Shown here: positions 41,297 to 50,116 of the stretch, one piece after another
Position numbering within the stretch: position 1 is the stretch's first letter
How the letters are laid out: each line of letters opens with the position of its first letter
Source: an uncultured Clostridia bacterium
GTDB taxonomy: Bacteria > Bacillota > Clostridia > UBA1381
Reading direction: 5' to 3'
DNA length: 64,000 nt
NCBI GenBank assembly: GCA_934486735.1
Contig: CAKSQL010000002.1
Coordinates: forward strand, 105,177-169,176
Notes under the pieces: generated by a model
Told to the model about the DNA's origin: nothing
Databases searched by the model: none
Seen by the model: the letters and a program-made list of their open reading frames with translations, nothing else
Program-made: the position numbers and the translations under genes

Positions 41297-43915
41297 ATGA
41301 AAAAAAGAATTTTAGCTTTATTTATGGCGGCAGTGTTTATTGCCTCTTTCACAGAAATAGCCTTTGCATCGCTCAAGGGCAGCTCCTGCGAAAGCGAGGC
41401 GGCACTTTTGACAGCGCTCGGCATACTCCCGGACGGAGCAATCTCCTCCATGAGCGAGGGCACGGGCGTTACAAGGCAGGATTTTGCGGAATACGTTGAA
41501 AAGGCTTTGGGCGAAACAGACGAAAGCGTTTCGGGATATACCGAGAAGTTTTCCGACTTTACCGCAACAGGATATGTGGCAAAGGGTGTTTTTGACGGCT
41601 TTATCACAGGCTATCCCGACGGCAGCTTTAAGCCTGCAAAAATGATAACGGCGGCGGAAAGCTACAAAATGATAATCGATGCGACAGGCTATAAGGCAAT
41701 ACTGCGCGGCAATTACCCCGATTCATATGTTGCGCTTGCAGCGGAAAAGGGAATAAACAAAAATGTGACAAAGGGCGCAAATAAAGAGATAGATACAAAG
41801 GATGCGGTTTTCCTTATCTATAACATGCTTATGCTCGAAGCTCCGCAAATCAGCGCGGACGGCAAGGGCTTAACGCTCGAAAAGGACAAAACGATTCTTT
41901 CGGAAAAGTTCGATGTTAAAAAGAGCGTCGGCATAATCTCAGCCAACGAATACACATCGCTGACAAGTCCGAAAGGTACATCAAAAGGCTGTGTGGACAT
42001 CAACGGCATCGAGTACGAAACAGGCATAAGCGGCGCGGAAAATTATCTCGGTTACAATGTTGAGTATTACTACCGCGACGACCGGGGCGATTACACAATA
42101 GTGTATGTAAACCCGAAAAAGAAATCATCGGATATGAGAATATACGCCGATGAAATCGAAAGCTTTGAAAACGGGACGTATTATTACTATGACAGTAAAA
42201 ACGCATCAAGGACATCGAAAGCATCTGTAACTCTGACCGCTGATGTGATATACAACGGCAAGGCGATGACCGATATCAGCGACAATTCGATATATACACC
42301 CGAGTTCGGTTCGGTTACGCTGATAGACAACAACCGCGACGGAAAATACGAGGTTGTTTCGATTATCGACCGCAACGTCATAGTGCTGAATATGTACGAC
42401 GACGGCAAGCACATTTTCTATGATAAGTATGATTCGGCAAATACTGTCGAGATTGACCCGGAGGACGGCGCGAATATTTTGAGAATCAAAAATTCGCTCG
42501 GAGCGGATGTGGCGCTGAAGGACATTGCCGAATGGGATGTTTTGGAGATTGCGCAAAGCGCGGACGGTGAAATTACGGATATCATCGTTCACCGCGAGAG
42601 TGTGACCGGTACAATAACCTCGATTGGCGAGAATGATGACGGTAAGCCGATTATTGCAATTGATTCGGCAGAGTATGAGGTTTCGGAAAAGCTGAAAAAA
42701 TATAATGAGCAGAAAGGCACTCCGTTCCAAATTCAGCAGAACTATAATTTTATCATAAGTTCGGACGGAATTGTGGTGGGTTATAACTCAAATGCGGTTG
42801 TCGCATCGGACGGCAGTTATGGATATATGGTTTCGGTCAAAAAGGACGATACCGAGGAGGATTTCTTCTATATAAAGATGTTCTGTGCCGATAATCAAAT
42901 GAGAACTCTGAAAACAAGCAAAAAGCCGAGAATTGACGGAATATCGTCAAAAAATGCCATGGAGGCATATGACAAAATGCCGCTCAATCCGATGCTTGTT
43001 TACTACAAGACGGATGATATGGGCGCGGTTAAGGAAATAGACACGATTGACAAGACGGATAAGGAAAGCGTAAACACGCTCATGGTAAAGGGCAAGGTCA
43101 ATAATGAGAAGTATTCCGGATCGAAAAGAACAATAGGCGGACGAATCAGTTTCAATGATGCAAGTATTGCTTTTATTGTCCCGGATAATCCGCTGACAGC
43201 GCCTGAAAAGGATTTTGAAGTAAAGCCGGCAATAGAGTATTTCAGACATTTCAATTCATACTCAAACATAGTGGGTTATGCGCGCGATAAGGTAAGTCCG
43301 TTCACCGAGGCAACGGTTGTTGTGGACAGCACAGCCGCAAAAATCAAGTCGGATGCTCCTATCTGGCTTGTTCAGAGCATTGCAAGCGGAATCAACGAGG
43401 ACGGCGATGAGGTCAGCGTTCTGACGCTTATTAACAACAGCGGGACAAAGGAATATAACACCGAGAGCTCGGAGATTATCGAGAACGCAAAGGCGGTGAG
43501 CGGAAGTATAACGACCGGAGTTAAAAAGGGCGATGTTATAATGATGGCAACAAACAAACTCGGGGAAATTAATTGCATACAAGTGATTTACCGCCCCGAG
43601 ACCGATAAGTTCTATTATAACAACAATCCGAATTATCCCGGAGACTTCCTGAATGCGAACAGAATCGGACTTTGGGACGTGTTCTACAAGAGCGAGAAGT
43701 TCCTGCGCGTAGTTCCGACAGGTACAGCATTCGATGATGCAAATGTTGAAAATGTGGAGCTTGCAAATGTGTTCGTATATGAAAAGGACGAAAGAATACC
43801 GTACCGCAGCGGAACCGTAGGCGAGTTTAAGGACTACTACAGCACAGGCATGGCGTCAAAGGTACTTTCAAGAACACAAGAGGCTGCAACACAGATTTTG
43901 ATAATTTATAATTGA
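41297..43915 (+). CDS. Secreted SLH-domain protein (872 aa)
   Basis: Starts at ATG 41297, 16 nt after the previous stop, behind GAAAGGGG. Signal peptide (1-24, ending EIAFA). SLH-like repeats fill about residues 35-175, the clearest being GVFDGFITGYPDGSFKPAKMITAAE. The remaining 700 residues are beta-rich, with many short KKxD/DDG-type strands and no motif I recognise (VEYYYRDDRGDYTIVYVNP is typical). Similar large SLH proteins in Clostridia are often main S-layer or S-layer-associated proteins. No catalytic motif seen. Confidence 0.82.
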   Translation: MKKRILALFMAAVFIASFTEIAFASLKGSSCESEAALLTALGILPDGAISSMSEGTGVTRQDFAEYVEKALGETDESVSGYTEKFSDFTATGYVAKGVFDGFITGYPDGSFKPAKMITAAESYKMIIDATGYKAILRGNYPDSYVALAAEKGINKNVTKGANKEIDTKDAVFLIYNMLMLEAPQISADGKGLTLEKDKTILSEKFDVKKSVGIISANEYTSLTSPKGTSKGCVDINGIEYETGISGAENYLGYNVEYYYRDDRGDYTIVYVNPKKKSSDMRIYADEIESFENGTYYYYDSKNASRTSKASVTLTADVIYNGKAMTDISDNSIYTPEFGSVTLIDNNRDGKYEVVSIIDRNVIVLNMYDDGKHIFYDKYDSANTVEIDPEDGANILRIKNSLGADVALKDIAEWDVLEIAQSADGEITDIIVHRESVTGTITSIGENDDGKPIIAIDSAEYEVSEKLKKYNEQKGTPFQIQQNYNFIISSDGIVVGYNSNAVVASDGSYGYMVSVKKDDTEEDFFYIKMFCADNQMRTLKTSKKPRIDGISSKNAMEAYDKMPLNPMLVYYKTDDMGAVKEIDTIDKTDKESVNTLMVKGKVNNEKYSGSKRTIGGRISFNDASIAFIVPDNPLTAPEKDFEVKPAIEYFRHFNSYSNIVGYARDKVSPFTEATVVVDSTAAKIKSDAPIWLVQSIASGINEDGDEVSVLTLINNSGTKEYNTESSEIIENAKAVSGSITTGVKKGDVIMMATNKLGEINCIQVIYRPETDKFYYNNNPNYPGDFLNANRIGLWDVFYKSEKFLRVVPTGTAFDDANVENVELANVFVYEKDERIPYRSGTVGEFKDYYSTGMASKVLSRTQEAATQILIIYN

Positions 43916-43976
43916 TAGGACGGGGCAATTCCCCTTCACTATAAAAAATCTTATTTATTAGAAAGGAAGGACAAAA

Positions 43977-46109
43977 ATGGTAGGAAAAAAATTAATAAGT
44001 GTCGCTGCGGCAGTATGCATGGGAGCTACGATGCTCTCGGGACTCTGCGTGAACGCGGCGGAAAAATCATTGGCTCCCTGGAGCGTGTACTTTGCACAGA
44101 AGGATGAGTTTGAGGATTATTCAAAGTTTTTGCCGGCTGAACTTACATTTAACAACGGCAAAGCATCACTCCCGCCGGCAGGCGAGGTTCTGCTTTCAAA
44201 CAGAGCAGACGGTTACACAACCGCAAAGGCTGCTGCGGATGCGAAAGGATATCAGGGAAAGTACGGCTCAGCGGCAATCGGATTCACTGCTCCGGCAGCA
44301 GGCTCGTACGAAATCTATTTCTATGCCGACAATAATATCAGCGGCGGAGGAAACCACGATAAAGGAATGTCAAAAATGACATTCGGTACTGTCAATAAAG
44401 CGGAAAATAAGGTTGGCGCGTTTGATGAAGTTTCGATAGACGGTTACAATTCATCGGGAAATAAGCAGACCGAGTACACAAAGACGGTGGAGCTCGCAAA
44501 GGGCGAGGAGTTGCTTGCAAAGCTTGCGACCTCGTTTGACGGATATCTCAGATTTCTTAATCTTAAATATCAAATTAAAGACTTGACATCCGGTGCTTTG
44601 TATGATTATAATAATGTAGGGGATGTTGTTGTTCCGACCGCGAAGAGCGAAAAGAGCACATGGAATCCGTCCGACTACAGAACTCTGAAAGACAAGGACA
44701 ATTCAATGTGGAGCATTTATCTCACAACGGATGTCGGAGGAGAAGCATGGAAAGATTTCAGCACATGGAAGGCATATCCGATTGAGGATAACCGCGACGC
44801 ATCGACCAACGGAGTGTCTATACAAAGCGGCACAACACAGCTCGGTATTTATGATTCACGTCCGAACGGCTGGTTCTACTGGAGACCGGCAGGAGATCAT
44901 GAGTCGAACGGAACAGGTACGGCGGTTATCGGCTGGACAGCTCCTGCGGCAGGTACATATGTGTTTGAAGTGAGCGGATTCAACTACGGCACAGACGTTA
45001 AGTCGGGTGAGAGCACCGCTCACAAAATGGCATATAAAGCTGCAGATTCAAACGAGATGACAGAACTTAATGCTTTCACAATACCGGGTGCGGCAAAGAA
45101 TACTCAGGGCGACTTTAAGGCACAGTACACAGTTGCCGAGGGCGAGACAATATATCTTCTCAATGACCCGGGCTACGACGGCTGGGGCGACAGCGTTGAT
45201 TTGAGATTTGTTGTAACCGACGCAAGCAATCCTGCAAACAGATGGTCAGCTTCGGATATGTATAAACAGGAGATAGAAAATTCCCCGTTCAAGTATTGGT
45301 ATTCAAAGCATGGTCAAACCTCACTGAGCAGATATTATGCAGCCAATCTTTTCCAATCAGGTGACAGCATAAAGACAACCAACACAACCGCAGAAATTCC
45401 AAATCTGTTCGAAATAAAGAGCGACGGCAGTTTTTATGCAAGACCGGAAGCGGACGGAACAATTGGCGGAAACCTTGGGTTAACCTTTGATGTCCCGGAG
45501 GACGGCTTTTACAGAGTTGACTTTGACGCACAGAATGTAAATCCCGAGGGCGGAGAGGAAAGCTGGTATGAAACCTCGCGCGCTATCTTGTATCATCTTA
45601 CAGGCCGCACAGCGGTTGTCGGTGATGAGCTTGAAAATACAGGCAGAATCAAAAAGAGCGAGAAATCGGAATTTTCACATCTGATTTCGGCAAAGCGCGG
45701 AGACAAGATTCTTTTGAATATCAACGCTGATAACAATTCATATAAAATATATTTAAAGGGACATTACAACATCACAAAGCTTGACAAATTCAACTACAGC
45801 TATACGCAGAACGGCAGCAAAATCACAGCTGCGTCCGAGCTTACCGCAGGCGCAGCATTGACAGCTAACCTTGACTTCCTTGCAGACAGCGAGCAGAGCA
45901 TAACTCTTGTAACAGCAATTTTCAACCAAAACGGAACAATGACAGCTGTCGGAGTGTCCGAGCCTGTCACAGCCGCAGCAGGTGCAGTGACGCCGGTATC
46001 GGCAAGCCTGACAGTTCCGGAACTTACAGGCGGTGAATATGTAAGAACCTTTGTTGTTGACGGAATCAACACACTTATTCCGCTCAACGCAGCAGATGAA
46101 CTGAGATAG
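43977..46109 (+). CDS. Secreted protein with three beta-sandwich modules (710 aa)
   Basis: ATG 43977 follows GAAAGGAAGG. Signal peptide (1-27). There are three divergent copies of a module of about 180 residues (about 32-205, 238-425, 440-640), each running from an opening aromatic cluster (W-S-V/I-Y) through FTAPAAGSYEIYFYA, WTAPAAGTYVFEVSG or FDVPEDGFYRVDFDA, to a late LATSFDGYLRF, LNDPGYDGWGDSV or LNINADNNSYKIY. The same module occurs once in the 46178 gene and at least once in the 50117 gene. A last domain (about 640-710) ends FVVDGINTLIPLN. No SLH and no catalytic motif, so a carbohydrate-binding or structural role is inferred. Confidence 0.78.
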   Translation: MVGKKLISVAAAVCMGATMLSGLCVNAAEKSLAPWSVYFAQKDEFEDYSKFLPAELTFNNGKASLPPAGEVLLSNRADGYTTAKAAADAKGYQGKYGSAAIGFTAPAAGSYEIYFYADNNISGGGNHDKGMSKMTFGTVNKAENKVGAFDEVSIDGYNSSGNKQTEYTKTVELAKGEELLAKLATSFDGYLRFLNLKYQIKDLTSGALYDYNNVGDVVVPTAKSEKSTWNPSDYRTLKDKDNSMWSIYLTTDVGGEAWKDFSTWKAYPIEDNRDASTNGVSIQSGTTQLGIYDSRPNGWFYWRPAGDHESNGTGTAVIGWTAPAAGTYVFEVSGFNYGTDVKSGESTAHKMAYKAADSNEMTELNAFTIPGAAKNTQGDFKAQYTVAEGETIYLLNDPGYDGWGDSVDLRFVVTDASNPANRWSASDMYKQEIENSPFKYWYSKHGQTSLSRYYAANLFQSGDSIKTTNTTAEIPNLFEIKSDGSFYARPEADGTIGGNLGLTFDVPEDGFYRVDFDAQNVNPEGGEESWYETSRAILYHLTGRTAVVGDELENTGRIKKSEKSEFSHLISAKRGDKILLNINADNNSYKIYLKGHYNITKLDKFNYSYTQNGSKITAASELTAGAALTANLDFLADSEQSITLVTAIFNQNGTMTAVGVSEPVTAAAGAVTPVSASLTVPELTGGEYVRTFVVDGINTLIPLNAADELR

Positions 46110-46119
46110 TTACAATTAA

Positions 46120-46154
46120 GGCAGCTGCGGCAGGATAATCCTGCAGCAGCTGCC
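46120..46154 (+). other. Stem-loop between the 710-aa and 1275-aa genes
   Basis: GGCAGCTGC and GCAGCTGCC enclose a second stem (GCAGGA/TCCTGC). No T run follows, so it may attenuate or stabilise the transcript rather than terminate it. Confidence 0.5.
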
Positions 46155-46177
46155 GAAGCAGAAAATGGAGAGAAAAT

Positions 46178-49100
46178 ATGAAACGAACAATATCTGTAAT
46201 TTTGTCTGCGGCTATGCTTGCCGCAGCAGCGTCTCCGGCTATGGCAATAACATCGCTCAGCGATGTGCGCGGACACTGGGCACAAAAAGATATCAACAAT
46301 TTGATTTATGCAGGAACTGTATCGGGATACCCGGACGGCACATTCAAGCCGGACAGCTCAATAAATGCGGATGAGTTTATAGTTCTCGTATTAAAAGCAG
46401 CAGGCTATGAGCCTGAACCGTCCGGTTCGGACTATTGGGCGCAGGGGTATATAAACCAAGCTGTTCAAAAAGGAGTTTTGAAGTCCGGATATATAGATAA
46501 TTTTGTGCGCCCGTTAACACGTGAGGAAATGTGCATGCTTGTTGTAAATGCATTTTCTGTTGAGGATGAGGCAGACATTTTTGCGGCATCAGATTCAGGA
46601 GATATAGACGAAAAGTACATGGATTATGTAAAAAAGGCGTATAATGCAAAAATTGTTTCCGGCTATGAGGACGGCACATTCAGACCCAAGGGCGAGCTTA
46701 CCAGAGCGGAGGCATGCCATGTGATACGTGCTGCTCAAGGATATGACCCTGACAGCAAGCTGCCGTTTGAGCATAAGGTATATGATGTAACCGATGCGGC
46801 TGAGGAAGAAAATTCGCCGTGGAAGTTTTATATTTCGGATTCAAACAATAATGTCCGTAATAATTATACACAGATCGGAATAACAACAAATGATGAAAAC
46901 GGTGTTATAGTGTCGGCAGACGGAACAGCGGCACGTCCGTGTGCGTCATGGAACAAAAACACCGCAAAAACAGACGGATTGCTTGTCGATTGTGAGCGAG
47001 ACGCATCAACGAAAACCAAAAAGGGAATTTTGATATTTGAATTTACCGCGCCGGTTGGAGGAAATTATAAATTTGATTTCTCCTGTACAAATATCGGAAC
47101 AGATGTTTTGGGCGGTGACGGCGGCGGCGCACGTATGACATTTTACGGAGCAAATGATGCGCTTGATGTGGCGAATGTCGCAAGCGTAGTCATTCCGGTA
47201 AGCTCAAATGAACAGCAAGAGGTAACAATGACAAAGACAGTTAAACTTAAAAGAGGACAGTCTCTGGCGCTTCGTTTCAGTGTAAATTATGACGGATACG
47301 GAGATAGATTCAAGGTGAAATATACTGCGGAGACAACAAAAGAAGAAGGCAATCTTTATACCAATAACGGAATAAAGAATTATCTGCCTCAGCCGCCCGA
47401 GGAAAAACAGCTTTCAGCGGCTCCGTATCGTGAAAATCTGGTTTGGGTTGCCGGAGACGGCGGTTGGGCAACAAGTGAGTATGCAGAAGAAGTTTTCGAT
47501 ATTTTGAAGAATTACATTCCGAATATGGGTGTAATAGTTTTAAGCGGAAATCCTGAAGTAAATCCGAAAGCGGAATACTATGCAAACAAAGGAATTCCCA
47601 CATTTATTCAGCATTTCGGAGATGGCAACACATATAAGTATTATTCCGCAACCGATGCCTGGGAATATAACTGGAATAACATTCCCGCAACACCGGACAG
47701 CGGCTTTACTCTTGCCAATACTGCACATTCGTCGGCTCTGCCGCACGAATCGGTTTGGGAATGGGTTGAAAGACTTGCACAGTCGGCAATAAGAACCGGC
47801 TATGGCGGTTACGGCTACATGGACTTCGTTTGGGACTGGGGCATGGGCCGTGGCAGAGCAGGATATAATCCGCAAACTTTAAAGGCATTCAGAACAGCGT
47901 TAAAGGGCGAGGACGAAGGCTTAAAGCTTGACATGAACGGCAATAAAAAGCTATGGCATTTTGAAGATTTTGCAAAGTATTACACCGGAAATATGCTCAC
48001 TCCCGAGGATTTGGGGTTGGAATCATGGGATGATTATACACCGATGACATACAACGAATATTTGCAGAACAAGGATGCCGACCATACACAAAACAATCTT
48101 TTGATGGACTTGTTAGTCACATATGAGTGGCTGAGACTGGCACAGCACATGTGCGACATATCGGATGAAGAGGGCGGAATGACCCAGGTTATGCCAAATC
48201 CTGAAGATGCGGCAAACGGCAGTGATTTTCTGTTCCTTACAACACTCAGCAATCTGGAAATGGCAACTGAGGAATTTTTCGGCGATACCGAGTATCTGGA
48301 CGGAGCGTATTACAGATTTAACTATCTGACCTCCAAAAAGAGCGATTCGGTTTCTCCCGGAATAGTTCTTGAGTGCGGAGACGGCGGAAATGATGGTTCG
48401 TATTACGATTTGCCGATTGCGTATGCTGCATCATACGAGCTTAGAGCGGCAACCGGCAGCACTCACCTTGAGACCGACTTTATGGTACAAAACCGGACAA
48501 CCGTAACGAATAATTCGGCAGTAAAATTCTTCCGGGACAGATACCAGATACTTACAAGCTATGCACGCGGATTTATCGATGCTCAGGAGGATGATATAAA
48601 GCGTGTTGCTTCCGACTTCATTTCGGTTACGTCAAGAAAGGTGAACAGACCGTGGGGAGATGAGTGGCACGTTTGGGATTGGATTTTGGACTGGAAAGCA
48701 AATCCGGACACACTTCTTGCACAAAACGGATATATCTTTGACGGAATCGGCGAGGACGGCGTATTTGATATAAAACCGGGACAGGAAATTGTTGTATATT
48801 CTCCCGACCGACCTACGAAATATCATTTCGACCACATGATAAGCAGCTTAAAGAGCGGAGATTTTAAGAAGATTCTCACCAACGGAGCGGCAATAGAACA
48901 AATAGTTGATGATAAGTATAACATGCGCGATATGAGCGAGCTTTATCCCGAGTACGCTTTCAAAAAGCAGGAGGAGGCAAAGCTTTCCGGCAATGTGACC
49001 GACAGCGAGGGCAATGTGCTTGCGGAGGGCATCGACATCGAATCGACCACGCTTTATAAAAATGCGGATTATGAGACGGTTCTCTCGGTCGGCGATACTC

Positions 49101-50005
49101 CGGTGCTTGTGAAAAAACAGGTTGGTGCGGGCGAGCTTTATGCATGCTTGCTTGACCCGAACGAAAATATCAATTATGATGTATCAAAGGCAGTATATGA
49201 TTATGTACTTGAAAATGCCGGAATACAAAAGCATTTCGAAACAATTGAAGCAAACGGCGAATTTTTGGACGGATACGAGGATCGCGGCACGGTTGCAAAT
49301 AAGGGACACTTTGCAAAGAATGCAGCGGTAAGACTGTACGAAAACGGCGATTTGAAGGTTGTGGGAGTTCAGAATCCGTTAAGCAGAAACATGGTTACCA
49401 AGGACGATATGTCGAATAAGAAGACAATAGCATATGAGCTTAAAAATGCAAAGACGACAGTTCGTGCAAGACTTGAGCCGAATACGGAGTATCATTATGT
49501 TGCTCTGCCATCCGGCGAAAAAGGCAGCACAATATCGGACGAGAACGGCTTTGCCGAGCTGAGTTTTGAAAATACCGGTCATGAAATATTCTATTGTCTG
49601 CCGGCAACGACCGAAAACGATGTGAAGCTTTCGCAGGTTGCGGCAAGACTTTTGATATGGCAAGACTCGCTGACCTATGCCGGGAACATAGCGGTTGACG
49701 ATACAACGGCACCGGCAACAACAGTTTCGGTAAAAGGCAATGCCAAGGATGATATCTATGACGGAAATGTTGAGGTAACCCTTTCGGCGGTTGATACCGA
49801 CCATGGCAGCGGTGTTGAAAGACTGGAGTATTCGCTTGACGGAGCGGCATTTGCGAGCGTAACCAACCGCAGCGTGGCGGACGGCGGATATGTAAGCAAA
49901 AAGATAACCGTCAGCGGCAGCGGAAAGCACACAATTTCCTACAGAGCATATGACGCACGGGGAAATGCAGAAAAAACAGGGACAGTAACGATTAATATAA
50001 AATAG
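46178..50005 (+). CDS. SLH-anchored giant surface protein with putative glycoside-hydrolase-like core (1275 aa)
   Basis: Signal peptide (1-23), three SLH domains (about 25-195, e.g. AGTVSGYPDGTFKPDS and AKIVSGYEDGTFRPKG), the shared beta-sandwich module (about 210-390) and a core of about 500 residues (about 415-920). A tail (920-1170) and an OmpL47-type Ig domain (about 1175-1275, TTVSVKGNAKDDIYDG) follow. Core features suggest a TIM barrel of clan GH-A type: strand-like NMGVIVLSG and IPTFIQHFG, GYGYMDFVWDWG with Asp549, AGYNPQTLKAFR, GMTQVMPNPED, VLECGDGG with Glu732, and HLETDF with Glu765/Asp767. The 50117 gene is a paralogue. I cannot name a CAZy family; function is inferred. Confidence 0.75.
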   Translation: MKRTISVILSAAMLAAAASPAMAITSLSDVRGHWAQKDINNLIYAGTVSGYPDGTFKPDSSINADEFIVLVLKAAGYEPEPSGSDYWAQGYINQAVQKGVLKSGYIDNFVRPLTREEMCMLVVNAFSVEDEADIFAASDSGDIDEKYMDYVKKAYNAKIVSGYEDGTFRPKGELTRAEACHVIRAAQGYDPDSKLPFEHKVYDVTDAAEEENSPWKFYISDSNNNVRNNYTQIGITTNDENGVIVSADGTAARPCASWNKNTAKTDGLLVDCERDASTKTKKGILIFEFTAPVGGNYKFDFSCTNIGTDVLGGDGGGARMTFYGANDALDVANVASVVIPVSSNEQQEVTMTKTVKLKRGQSLALRFSVNYDGYGDRFKVKYTAETTKEEGNLYTNNGIKNYLPQPPEEKQLSAAPYRENLVWVAGDGGWATSEYAEEVFDILKNYIPNMGVIVLSGNPEVNPKAEYYANKGIPTFIQHFGDGNTYKYYSATDAWEYNWNNIPATPDSGFTLANTAHSSALPHESVWEWVERLAQSAIRTGYGGYGYMDFVWDWGMGRGRAGYNPQTLKAFRTALKGEDEGLKLDMNGNKKLWHFEDFAKYYTGNMLTPEDLGLESWDDYTPMTYNEYLQNKDADHTQNNLLMDLLVTYEWLRLAQHMCDISDEEGGMTQVMPNPEDAANGSDFLFLTTLSNLEMATEEFFGDTEYLDGAYYRFNYLTSKKSDSVSPGIVLECGDGGNDGSYYDLPIAYAASYELRAATGSTHLETDFMVQNRTTVTNNSAVKFFRDRYQILTSYARGFIDAQEDDIKRVASDFISVTSRKVNRPWGDEWHVWDWILDWKANPDTLLAQNGYIFDGIGEDGVFDIKPGQEIVVYSPDRPTKYHFDHMISSLKSGDFKKILTNGAAIEQIVDDKYNMRDMSELYPEYAFKKQEEAKLSGNVTDSEGNVLAEGIDIESTTLYKNADYETVLSVGDTPVLVKKQVGAGELYACLLDPNENINYDVSKAVYDYVLENAGIQKHFETIEANGEFLDGYEDRGTVANKGHFAKNAAVRLYENGDLKVVGVQNPLSRNMVTKDDMSNKKTIAYELKNAKTTVRARLEPNTEYHYVALPSGEKGSTISDENGFAELSFENTGHEIFYCLPATTENDVKLSQVAARLLIWQDSLTYAGNIAVDDTTAPATTVSVKGNAKDDIYDGNVEVTLSAVDTDHGSGVERLEYSLDGAAFASVTNRSVADGGYVSKKITVSGSGKHTISYRAYDARGNAEKTGTVTINIK

Positions 50006-50063
50006 GGACACAAAATTTTTCCTGTGTGTCGGATACTTTTTGTTAATCGGATTTGATTCAAAG

Positions 50064-50092
50064 GGCGGTGTAGAAAAAGTACACCGCCTCTT
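50064..50092 (+). terminator. Terminator between the two paralogous surface genes
   Basis: GGCGGTGTA pairs with TACACCGCC around a 7-nt loop, then TCTTTT. It lies 59 nt after the 1275-aa gene stop and 25 nt before the next start, so it may limit readthrough rather than end the operon. Confidence 0.7.
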
Positions 50093-50116
50093 TTGGAAAA
50101 GAAAAGAGGTACAACA